NCBI RefSeq assembly: GCF_019697375.1
Contig: NZ_JAHCDI010000003.1
Coordinates: 868,001 to 932,000, forward strand
Direction of reading: 5' to 3'
Source: Micromonospora tarapacensis
GTDB lineage: Bacteria; Actinomycetota; Actinomycetes; Mycobacteriales; Micromonosporaceae
DNA length: 64,000 nucleotides
The position numbers were made by a program, and so were the translations under genes. Position 1 is the stretch's first letter; each line of letters starts with the position of its first letter. Below, one piece after another: positions 26,539 to 35,700 of this stretch. The notes beneath the pieces were generated by a model. It ran no database searches. It was not told the origin of the DNA and saw only the letters and a program-made list of their open reading frames with translations.

Positions 26539-28227
26539 ATGAACGCCGACGAGATCGCTGCCGGGCGGGCCCGCTGGCAGGCCCGCTACGACGCGGCACG
26601 CAAGCGGGACGCCGACTTCACCACGCTGTCCGGCATGCCGGTCGAGCCGGTCTACGGGCCGCCGGAGGGGACCGCCTACCCGGGCTTCGAGCGGATCGGC
26701 TGGCCGGGCGAGTATCCGTACACCCGGGGGCTGCACCCGACCGGCTATCGCGGGCGGACCTGGACCATCCGGCAGTTCGCCGGCTTCGGCAACGCCCGGC
26801 AGACCAACGAGCGTTACAAGATGATCCTGGGCGCCGGCGGCGGCGGGCTCTCGGTCGCCTTCGACATGCCCACCCTGATGGGCCGCGACTCCGACGACCC
26901 GCAGGCGCTCGGCGAGGTCGGCCACTGCGGCGTGGCGATCGACACCGCCACCGACATGCAGGCGCTCTTCGACGGAATCGACCTGGCCGGTGTCACCACC
27001 AGCATGACCATCTCCGGCCCGGCCGTGCCGGTGTTCTGCATGTACCTGGTCGCCGCCGAGCGGCAGGGCGCCGACCTGTCCAAGCTGGACGGCACCCTCC
27101 AGACGGACATCTTCAAGGAGTACATCGCGCAGAAGGAGTGGCTCTTCGACCCCGAGCCGCACCTGCGCCTGATCGGCGACCTGATGGAGTACTGCGCCGC
27201 CGAGATCCCGCGCTACAAGCCGCTGTCGGTCTCCGGCTACCACATCCGCGAGGCCGGCTCGACCGCCGCGCAGGAGCTGGCGTACACCCTCGCCGACGGT
27301 TTCGGCTACGTCGAGCTGGGGCGCTCCCGCGGGCTGGACGTCGACGTCTTCGCCCCCGGGCTGAGCTTCTTCTTCGACTCGCACCTGGACTTCTTCGAGG
27401 AGATCGCCAAATTCCGGGCGGCCCGCCGGATCTGGGCCCGGTGGCTGCGCGACGTCTACGGCGCCACCAGCGAGAAGGCGCTGTGGCTGCGGTTCCACAC
27501 GCAGACCGCCGGGGTGTCGCTGACCGCGCAGCAGCCGGTCAACAACGTGGTACGCACCGCCGTGGAGGCGCTGGCCGCGGTGCTCGGCGGCACCAACTCG
27601 CTGCACACCAACGCCCTGGACGAGACCCTCGCGCTGCCGACCGACTCCTCCGCCGAGATCGCCCTGCGTACCCAGCAGGTGCTGATGGAGGAGATCGGGG
27701 TGACCAACGTGGCCGACCCGCTGGGCGGCTCGTGGTATGTCGAGGCGCTCACCGACCGGATCGAGGCCGAGGCGGAGGAGATCTTCGCCCGGATCCGCGC
27801 CCTCGGCGGCGAGGGCCCGCACGCCATCGGCCCGATGACCTCCGGCATCCTGCGCGGCATCGAGGACGGCTGGTTCACCGGCCAGATCGCCGAGTCGGCG
27901 TTCGTGTACCAGCAGGCGCTGGAGAAGGGCGACAAGAAGATCGTCGGCGTCAACTGCCACACCGGCACCGCCGCCAAGGAACTGGAGATCCTCCGCATCT
28001 CGCACGAGGTGGAACTGGAGCAGCGGCGGGCACTCGCCGAGCGCAAGAGCGCTCGGGACGACGCCGGGGTGCGTGCCGCGGTGGCGGCGATGGTGGCGGT
28101 GAGCCGCACCGGAGAGAACATGATCCCGGCGATGCTCGACGCCGTCCGGGCCGAGGCCACCCTCGGCGAGATCTGCGACGCGCTGCGCGCCGAATGGGGC
28201 GTTTACCGCGAGCCCGCACGTTTCTGA
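26539..28227 (+). CDS. icmA: Isobutyryl-CoA mutase large subunit (coenzyme B12-dependent)
   Basis: The enzyme interconverts isobutyryl-CoA and n-butyryl-CoA, linking valine catabolism to butyrate and polyketide precursors. The protein has 562 residues and no B12-binding domain, so it needs a separate small subunit (IcmB). By counting, residue 80 is Phe (in TIRQFAGFG) and residue 198 is Gln (in EYIAQKEW). These are the ICM-specific residues of the Streptomyces enzyme, where methylmalonyl-CoA mutase has Tyr and Arg. This decides for ICM over [21 protein letters not shown] is close to the family text. The start ATG 26539 follows GAGGAGGAG. MeaB lies upstream; IcmB is not in this window. Confidence 0.93.
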   Translation: MNADEIAAGRARWQARYDAARKRDADFTTLSGMPVEPVYGPPEGTAYPGFERIGWPGEYPYTRGLHPTGYRGRTWTIRQFAGFGNARQTNERYKMILGAGGGGLSVAFDMPTLMGRDSDDPQALGEVGHCGVAIDTATDMQALFDGIDLAGVTTSMTISGPAVPVFCMYLVAAERQGADLSKLDGTLQTDIFKEYIAQKEWLFDPEPHLRLIGDLMEYCAAEIPRYKPLSVSGYHIREAGSTAAQELAYTLADGFGYVELGRSRGLDVDVFAPGLSFFFDSHLDFFEEIAKFRAARRIWARWLRDVYGATSEKALWLRFHTQTAGVSLTAQQPVNNVVRTAVEALAAVLGGTNSLHTNALDETLALPTDSSAEIALRTQQVLMEEIGVTNVADPLGGSWYVEALTDRIEAEAEEIFARIRALGGEGPHAIGPMTSGILRGIEDGWFTGQIAESAFVYQQALEKGDKKIVGVNCHTGTAAKELEILRISHEVELEQRRALAERKSARDDAGVRAAVAAMVAVSRTGENMIPAMLDAVRAEATLGEICDALRAEWGVYREPARF

Positions 28228-28229
28228 AC

Positions 28230-28248
28230 TCCGCCCGGCCAGGGCGGA
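28230..28248 (+). terminator. Hairpin after icmA
   Basis: 7-bp perfect arms TCCGCCC and GGGCGGA with a 5-nt loop, 2 bp after the icmA stop. Modest stability. Confidence 0.5.
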
Positions 28249-28326
28249 TGGGCAGGGGTGACAGTGGCAACTGTGCGGGCCGGGGGTGATCTGAGTTCGG
28301 CAGATTGCGTGCGAGACTAGGTAACC

Positions 28327-29235
28327 ATGAGCGACCCACGGATCACCTCGTCGATCTTCACCCGCGGCGCGGTCGACCTCAGCGCGCTGCGCACCCCCGC
28401 AACCGGTTCCACCTCTGCTCCGGTCCAGGCCGGTCCCCCCGCCGGCGTACCCGGCGGAGCCGTCGGCGGAGCCACCGCCGTCGACGTGACGGAGGCGACC
28501 TTCCAGTCCGAGGTCCTGGAGCGCTCGCTGACCACACCCGTCGTGGTGGACTTCTGGGCCGAGTGGTGCGAGCCCTGCAAGCAGCTCTCCCCGGTGCTGG
28601 AGCGGCTGGCCGTGGAGGGCGGCGGCGCCTGGGTGCTGGCCAAGGTCGATGTGGACGCCAACCCGCGACTCGCGCAGATGTTCCGGGTGCAGGGCATCCC
28701 GATGGTGTACGCGGTGGTCGGCGGGCAGCCGGTCGACGCCTTCTCCGGCGTGGTGCCCGAGGCGCAGCTGCGCCAGTGGATCCAGGCGGTGCTCAAGGCC
28801 GGCGGGGTCACCGTGGCCGAGGCGGAGGATCCCCGCCTCGACGAGGCGGACGACGCCCTGATGAGCGGCGACCTGGACGCCGCCGAGCGGGCGTACCGGA
28901 AGATCCTCGCCGAGACACCGGCGGACGCCGCGGCGGAGGCCGGGCTGGCCCAGGTGGGGCTCGCCCGCCGGGTCGCCGGAGTCGACCCGCAGGCGGCACT
29001 CGCGGCGGCGGCCGACCCCGACGACGTCGACGCCCAGCTGCTCGCCGCCGACATCGAGGTGCTCAGCGGCCTCGCCGAGCAGGCGTACCAGCGCCTGGTC
29101 GGGCTGGTCCGCCGCACCGCCGGCGACGACCGGGAAAAGGTCCGCCAACACCTGGTCGGCCTGTTCACCATCGCCGGGCCGGAGGATCCCGCGGTCGCCT
29201 CGGCCCGCCGGGCCCTGGCCAGCGCCCTGTTCTGA
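28327..29235 (+). CDS. Thioredoxin-fold TPR protein (CnoX/YbbN-like co-chaperone)
   Basis: The protein has 302 residues. A disordered Ala/Pro/Gly-rich N-terminus (about 1-55) is followed by a thioredoxin domain (about 56-160) with the redox motif [11 protein letters not shown] and the cis-Pro in QGIPMVY. The C-terminal half (about 165-302) carries tetratricopeptide repeats, with [19 protein letters not shown] as one unit. YbbN/CnoX proteins act as holdases and pass substrates to GroEL or DnaK, and some also protect thiols. Both cysteines of CxxC are kept, so redox activity is likely. The SD is weak and the start is at ATG 28327. A gap of 66 bp leads to the arginase-family gene. Confidence 0.87.
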   Translation: MSDPRITSSIFTRGAVDLSALRTPATGSTSAPVQAGPPAGVPGGAVGGATAVDVTEATFQSEVLERSLTTPVVVDFWAEWCEPCKQLSPVLERLAVEGGGAWVLAKVDVDANPRLAQMFRVQGIPMVYAVVGGQPVDAFSGVVPEAQLRQWIQAVLKAGGVTVAEAEDPRLDEADDALMSGDLDAAERAYRKILAETPADAAAEAGLAQVGLARRVAGVDPQAALAAAADPDDVDAQLLAADIEVLSGLAEQAYQRLVGLVRRTAGDDREKVRQHLVGLFTIAGPEDPAVASARRALASALF

Positions 29236-29301
29236 GCCACCTGCCACGCCAGCGCGGGCCGGTGTGCCGCCGGCCCGCCCGAGACCAGAGGACGGGAGCC
29301 C

Positions 29302-30417
29302 ATGACGCGCCGGATCGCCGTCCTCGACGCGCCGAGCAACCTCGGCCTGCGTCCGCCCACGCCGACGTCGGTCCCGGGCTGTGGCAAGGCGCCCGGCGCA
29401 CTACGTGACCAGGGTCTGCTGCCCCGGCTACGGGCCCGCGACGCCGGTTGCCTGACCGCACCCCGCTACGACGCCGGTGACTGGCGCCCGGGTGACGGCG
29501 TCTGCCACGCGCGGGAGATCGCCGACTACTCCGCGGTGCTGGCCGACCGGGTCGGCGCGATCATCGACCGTGGAGAGTTCCCGGTGGTGCTCGGCGGCGA
29601 CTGCTCGATCCTGATCGGCTCGGCGCTGGCCATGCACCGACTGGGCGAGGCGGTCGGCGGGCGGATCGGGCTGATCTTCGTCGACGGCCACTCCGACTTC
29701 CGGCACCCCGGCAACGCGTCGTACGTGGGCGCGGCGGCGGGCGAGAACCTGGCCCTGGTCACCGGCCGGGGCCAGGCCGACCTGGCGGCCATCGAGGGGC
29801 GGCGCCCATACTTCCGCGACATCGACGTGGTGGTGCTCGGCATCCGTGCGCAGGACGAGTACCGGCTCGACCTGCAGGCCGCCGGGATCACCACCAGACC
29901 GGTGCCGGCACTGCGCGCCGAGGGGGCGGCGCGTACCGCGCAGTGGGCGCACGAGCAACTCGCCGACTGCGTCGGCTACTGGGTGCACATCGATGTGGAC
30001 GTGCTCGACCCCGCCGTGATGCCGGCGGTCGACGCACCCGACCCGGGTGGCATCGCCTTCGCCGAACTGGAGATCCTGCTCGCCGGGCTGGTCGACACGC
30101 CGCACTGCCTCGGCGTCGAGTTGACCGTCTTCGACCCCGACTACGACCCGGACGGCGAATACGCCGCCGAGATCGTCAACACCGTGGTGGCCGGCCTGCG
30201 TCCGGTCACCGCCCCCGGCTCCATGCCGCCCCGGTTGCGCCCCGAACAGCCCGAGCGTCCCGCACCCGCTCCCCGCCGGGCCGGTGGCCGCCCGGTCGTG
30301 CCGCCCGTGCCGGACGGGCACGCCCCGGTCGCCGGGGATCCCGGCCGGACCGGCACCACCACCACCGAGGCGGACGGCGCCCGCCCCGCGCCCGCCCCGG
30401 GTGGCCTGACCGCCTGA
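29302..30417 (+). CDS. Arginase/agmatinase (ureohydrolase) family protein
   Basis: Ureohydrolases hydrolyse a guanidino group to urea using two Mn ions. The protein has 371 residues. The first metal motif is VVLGGDCSILIGS, where Cys stands in place of the usual His of GGDHS. The second is FVDGHSDFR (Asp, His, Asp), and the third WVHIDVDVLDPAVMPA (DxDxxDP). The C-terminal 60 residues are Pro/Arg/Ala-rich and probably disordered. The His-to-Cys change removes one Mn ligand of canonical arginase, so the enzyme may have a different substrate or altered metal use. Convergent to the PBP gene with a hairpin between. Confidence 0.85.
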   Translation: MTRRIAVLDAPSNLGLRPPTPTSVPGCGKAPGALRDQGLLPRLRARDAGCLTAPRYDAGDWRPGDGVCHAREIADYSAVLADRVGAIIDRGEFPVVLGGDCSILIGSALAMHRLGEAVGGRIGLIFVDGHSDFRHPGNASYVGAAAGENLALVTGRGQADLAAIEGRRPYFRDIDVVVLGIRAQDEYRLDLQAAGITTRPVPALRAEGAARTAQWAHEQLADCVGYWVHIDVDVLDPAVMPAVDAPDPGGIAFAELEILLAGLVDTPHCLGVELTVFDPDYDPDGEYAAEIVNTVVAGLRPVTAPGSMPPRLRPEQPERPAPAPRRAGGRPVVPPVPDGHAPVAGDPGRTGTTTTEADGARPAPAPGGLTA

Positions 30418-30443
30418 CCGTCGCGGCGGCGGGTGCTCCGGTA

Positions 30444-30462
30444 GGCCCCGCGGTGCGGGGCC
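30444..30462. terminator. Bidirectional terminator between arginase-family and PBP genes
   Basis: 8-bp perfect arms GGCCCCGC and GCGGGGCC with a 3-nt loop, in the 53-bp gap between convergent stops. Confidence 0.6.
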
Positions 30463-30470
30463 CGACCCGG

Positions 30471-32422
30471 TCAGCCGGCCAACGCACGCAGGAAGCGTTC
30501 CGCGATCGGTACGGCGGTGCCGCTGCCCGAGCCGCCCTTCTCCACGAAGACCGCCAGGGCGAGGTCGCCCTGCCAGCCGACGAACCAGGCGTGGGTGTTC
30601 TCCGGGTTGTTGTCGTACTCGGCGGTGCCGGTCTTGCCGTACACCGGCCCGCCCGGGGTGTCCTTCAACGCGGTGCCGGTGCCGCTGACGACCACCGCGC
30701 GCATCATCTCCCGCACGGCCGCCACCGCCTCGGGCTGCAACTCCGGGCCCGGCTCGGCCGCCGGCTCCGGAGCGGGGTCGAGGAGCAACTTCGGCGGGAC
30801 GAAGCCGCCTTTGGCCACCGCCGCGGTCGCCGCGGCCATGGCCAGCGGGCTGACCACGGTCGTACCCTGCCCGATCGCCGCGGCGGCCTGCTCGGTGGCC
30901 CCACCACCCGCGGAGACCTTCCCGGTGTACGCGTCGAGCCCCACCTCCCACTGCCCCTCCAGACCCAGGGTCCGGCCGGCGACGGCGAGCCCGTCGGCGC
31001 CCAGCTGTGGGGCGAGCGCGGCAAAGGCGGTGTTGCACGACTTGGCGAAGACGGTGCGGAACGGCACTTCGCCGAGTTCGAAGTCGTTGGAGTTCTTGAA
31101 GGAGCGCCCGTCGACGGTGCGCGTCCTTGGGCAGTCGACGGTGGTGTCGGGGGTCACCGCGCCGCGCTCCACCAGCCCGAGCGCGCTGACCATCTTGAAC
31201 GTGGAGCCCGGCGGCACCTGCGCGGTGAAGGCGAGATTCTCGCCGGCGGCACCGGGCCCGTTGGCGACGGCGAGCACCGCGCCGTCGCTGACCCGGACGG
31301 CCACCAGGGCGGCGCGGCGGCGCTCCCGCGCAGCGCCTGGTCGGCGGCGTTCTGGGTGGCCACGTCGAGAGTGGTGCGTACCGGCTGGCCCGGCTGCGGC
31401 TCACGCCGGAAGACCTCCGTGCCGGTGGGCTCCAGCGTGCCGTCCGGCCCGGCGTGTTTGATGATCACGGTCAGCCCCGGTACGCCGCGTAGCCGCTCGT
31501 CCCACCGACCCTGGAGCCCGCCGTGCCCGACCAGGTCGCCGGGGGAGTAGCGATCGGGATGGTCGGCGAGGTCCTCGGCGTAGGCGGGGTCGACGGTGCC
31601 GAGCACCGCCCGGGCGAACTCGCGGGTGGGGGCGAGGTTCAACGTGTCGGTCGGAAACTTCGTCCCCGGCAGGTGGTGGATGCGTGGCTTGATCTGCCGG
31701 TACGCCTCGTCGCGCAGGGTGACCACCTCGACGAGAGCGTCCGGTTTCGCCTCGTCGAGCCGCTTGGGGAGGTCCGACAGGTCGACTGGCGGGGTGATCG
31801 CCGGCCGAATGGCGCGGAAGGCGGCGTCCAGTTCGCGGATCATGGCCTTGACGTCGGTCACCTCGTTGGGCTGCAACCCCACCCGGACCACGTCACGCGG
31901 CGCCACGATCGGCTCGCCGGCACCGTCGAGCACGGTGGCCCGGGGTGCCCGGTCCCGCCGCAGCCCCAGCCGGTCACCCCGGGTGAGCTGTTCCTGGACG
32001 ATCTGTGGCTCCCAGATCACCTGCCACTGGTCGTCGCGGCCCTGGGCCAGCCGCACCGGCCGGTCGTACCCCCAGGTCGTCTCGTCCGGTAGCGCCCACT
32101 CCACCCGGATCGTGGCGGTCGCGGTGTTCTGGACCACCTCGGGGTCACCCTGCCGGGTCAGCCTGGGCGGTGTGCCGGCCAGCTCGCCGGACAGATCCTT
32201 GATCTCCCGCGCCACGTCGGCGGCGGCGATCTTCGCGCCGGTCGGGTCGACGAAGCCGACCGACTGCAGGTCGCCCGAGCGCCAGCCGGCCAGGAAGGCG
32301 TCCACGCTGCGCTGCGGCCCGTCCTCGCCCGAGCAGGCGACCAGGCCGGCTGCGGCGATCAGGCAGGCGGCGACGGTGGCGATTGGTGACCTGGCGTGGC
32401 CGTATCGGTGCGGACGGTGCAT
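30471..32422 (-). CDS. Penicillin-binding transpeptidase lipoprotein with NTF2-like domain, frameshifted
   Basis: One missing base near 31322-31332 splits the gene; restored it has 650 residues. The N-terminal signal ends in a lipobox (AAGLVACSGEDG), so it is anchored outside the membrane. Residues about 35-140 form an NTF2-like (MecA-N) domain, then comes a dimerisation region, then the transpeptidase domain with all three penicillin-binding motifs: GSTFKMVS (SxxK), KSCNTAF (SxN) and YGKTGTAEY (KTG). This is a class B, low-affinity PBP-like enzyme (PBP2a relatives share this layout). An AGGAGG sequence lies about 11 bases before ATG 32422. The motifs on both sides of the shift are intact, so the gene is probably functional. 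Confidence 0.85.
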
Positions 32423-32656
32423 GGGGGTGCTTTCCTCCTGGTCGGGCTGCCCTGCACGCTAGTACGCCGAGCCGCTCGGCACTGTCCCGCGCCGGGCCGA
32501 CCGGGCGAAAGACGGTCCCGTGACGGTGTGATGAACAACATCAGGCTGGGTACTCCGGACCCGGCCGAACCTCGTACCGCAACGGGGGAAAGGACGGCGT
32601 CGGAGATCCGGACGTCCGGCCGGTGGTCCGCCGACGGAGGAACTGGTCGGTCGGCC

Positions 32657-32693
32657 TAGGCTGGCGGCAGAGTGACCCACAGCGTTGTGGGTC
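32657..32693 (+). promoter_or_regulatory. Promoter and 5'-leader palindrome of gdh
   Basis: TAGGCT at 32657-32662 is a TANNNT -10; transcription would then start near 32669. Directly after, perfect 8-bp arms GACCCACA (32674-32681) and TGTGGGTC (32686-32693) with a 4-nt loop lie in the leader, two bases before the AGGGG ribosome site. It could be a repressor operator or an RNA hairpin near the ribosome site. Confidence 0.55.
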
Positions 32694-32709
32694 GAGGGGA
32701 GTGGCACCG

Positions 32710-35700
32710 ATGGACCGGCGTCCGGCGATCAAACCGGGACCCGACCTCCGGCAGACTGACGACGGCCGGGACGACAGCTTCGACACGGCGACCGACGGGG
32801 ACGGGCTCGACACGGGGGTGACCGGGATGACCGGTTCGAGTATCGACACCCTCTACGACCTGGGTCTGCCGCCGGAGGCGCTGGCGGACGACGTGGAGGA
32901 CGCCGAACTCGACGAGCCGGTGCCCAACGCCGAGCGCCTGGTGGCCCAGGCGGTCGCGCTGGCCGGCGACGACCACGACGTGGCGACCCTGGTGGGCCGG
33001 TTCTGGCGGTTCGCGCCGGACGAGGAGCTGATCGGGTTCACCGCCGAGGAGATGCTCGACGCCGCCCGCGCGCATCGCGAACTCGCCCGGCAGCGGGTAC
33101 CGGGTGAGTTGAAGCTGCGGATCCACTCACCCGACGCGGAGCAGCATCACAGCGTCGTCGAGATCGTCACCGATGACATGCCGTTCCTGGTCGACTCGGT
33201 GACCGCCCTGCTCAACACCCACCACCTGGACGTGCACCTGCTGGTGCACCCGCTGGTCGTGGTGCGCCGGGAGCCGTTGGGCCGGCTGGTCGAGGTCGCC
33301 GCCGACGTGGAACCGGACGACGCGATCTCCGGCGACCTGGTCGAGAGCTGGATGCGGATCGAGATCGACCCGGTCCGCGCCCCGGAGGAGCGCGACAAGC
33401 TGCGCCGCGAGTTGCAGCGGGTGCTCACCGACGTGCGGGAGGCCGTCGAGGACTGGCCGAAGATGCGCCAGCGGGCGCTGGCCCTCGCCGAGGAACTCGC
33501 CGCCGCGCGGACCAGCGACAACCGTCCGCCGGTGCCGGAGAAGGACATCACCGACTCGGTGGAGCTGCTGCGCTGGCTGGCCCACGACCACTTCACCTTC
33601 CTCGGCTACCGGGAGTACCGTCTCCTGCCGGACTCGGCCCAGGGCGGCCCCGCCCTGGAGGCGGTGCTCGGCACCGGGCTCGGCATCCTGCGGCAGGACT
33701 CACCGGAGGCCCGCGCCCTGTCGTCGATGACGCCGGAGGCGCACGAGAAGGTCACCGAGAAGCGCCTGCTGATCATCACGAAGGCGAACTCGCGGGCCAC
33801 CGTGCACCGCTCGGCGTACCTCGACTACATCGGTTTCAAGATCTTCGACGGCAACGGCGAGGTGGTGGGCGAGCGGCGGTTCCTGGGGCTGTTCTCCACC
33901 GCCGCGTACCGGACCAGCGTCCAGGAGCTTCCGGTGGTCCGGCGCAAGGTCGCCGAGGTGCTGGACCGTTCCGGGCTGAGCCTGCGCAGCCACTCCGGCA
34001 AGGATCTGATGCAGATCCTGGAGACCTACCCGCGCGACGAGCTGTTCCAGATCAAGACCGACGACCTCTACCACGCGGTCATCGGTGTGCTGCGGATGGC
34101 CGGTCGCCGGCAGCTGCGGGTGTTCCTGCGCCGGGACGCATACGGGCGGTTCATCTCCTGCCTGATCTACCTGCCCCGGGACCGCTTCACCACCCAGAAC
34201 CGGCTGCGCATGCAGGACATCCTGCTGCGCGAGCTGAACGGTGTCGGGGTGGACTACACCACCCGGGTGACCGAGTCGATGCTGGCGCGGGTGCACTTCA
34301 TCGTCCGCACCGACCCGACCAGCCCACCCGGCGACATCGACGCCGACCTGCTCGCCGAGGAACTGGCCGACGCCACCCGGCTGTGGGACGACGACTACCG
34401 GCTGGTGCTGGAGCGCAAGCTCGGCGACGAGCAGGCCAAGCACCTCTTCGGCCGGTACGCCGACGCGTTCCCGGAGGGCTACAAGGACGGGCACACGCCG
34501 TACGAGGCGATGAAGGACCTGGCCAAGCTGGAGCTGCTGGAGGAGCCCGGCCAGCTGGAGATGCACCTGTTCCGCAAGCAGCAGGCACCCCGCCCCGCCG
34601 ATCGGGTGGCGGACCTCGACGAGTCGATGGACGTCCGGTTCAAGGTCTACCGCTACGGCGAGCCGATGATGCTCTCGGCGGTGCTGCCCGTGTTGCACTC
34701 GCTCGGTGTGAAGGTGGTCGACGAGCACCCGTACGAGGTGGAACGTCTCGACGGCCGGATCTGGCTGTACGACTTCGGGCTGCGTCTGCCCGAGGGGCAC
34801 CAGCAGTTGGCCGAGGTGCGCCCGCACGTGGAGAACGCCTTCGCGGCGGCCTGGCGGGGCGAGGCCGAGGTGGACGGCTTCAACGAGCTGGTGCTGCGCG
34901 GCGGGCTCACCTGGCGTCAGGTGGTGGTGCTGCGGGCGTACGCGAAGTACCTGCGCCAGACGGGGACCGTGTTCTCCCAGGACTACATGGAGTCGACCTT
35001 CATCGCCTATCCGGGCGTCGCCACGCTGCTGGTGCAGCTCTTCGAGGCGCGGTTCGAGCCCGGCCGGCTCACCACCGAGCAGCGGCAGCACCGCAGCGCG
35101 GAGCTGGTGACGGAGATCCGGGCCGCGCTCGACGACGTGGCCAGCCTCGACCAGGACCGGATCCTGCGGTCGTACCTGAACCTGATCCAGGCCACCCTGC
35201 GGACCAGCTTCTACCAGAAGCCGGTCGGTGGACGACCCAAGCCGTACGTGGCGTTCAAGCTCGATCCGCAGGCGATTCCCGAGCTGCCCGCACCGCGGCC
35301 GAAGTTCGAGATCTTCGTGTACTCGCCACGCTTCGAGGGCGTACACCTGCGGTTCGGGCCGGTGGCCCGGGGTGGCCTGCGCTGGTCGGACCGGCGGGAG
35401 GACTTCCGCACCGAGGTGCTCGGCCTGGTCAAGGCGCAGATGGTGAAGAACGCCGTGATCGTGCCGGTCGGTGCCAAGGGTGGCTTCGTGCTCAAGCGGA
35501 AGCCGGGCGACCGGGACGAGGCCGTCGTCTGCTACAAGGAGTTCATCTCGGCGCTGCTGGACGTGACCGACAACATCGTGGCCGGTGAGATCGTGCCGCC
35601 CGAGGACGTGGTGCGGCACGACGGTGACGACCCGTACCTGGTGGTGGCGGCGGACAAGGGCACCGCCACGTTCTCCGACATCGCCAACGAGATCTCCGTC

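Noticed and set aside
32530..32659. A short plus-strand frame of about 42 codons starting MNNIRLGTPDP before gdh
   Set aside because: No ribosome site, no family, no conservation evident; it overlaps the gdh promoter.
34383..35588. A 401-codon alternative frame inside gdh
   Set aside because: It is a shadow of the GDH coding sequence with no ribosome site or family.
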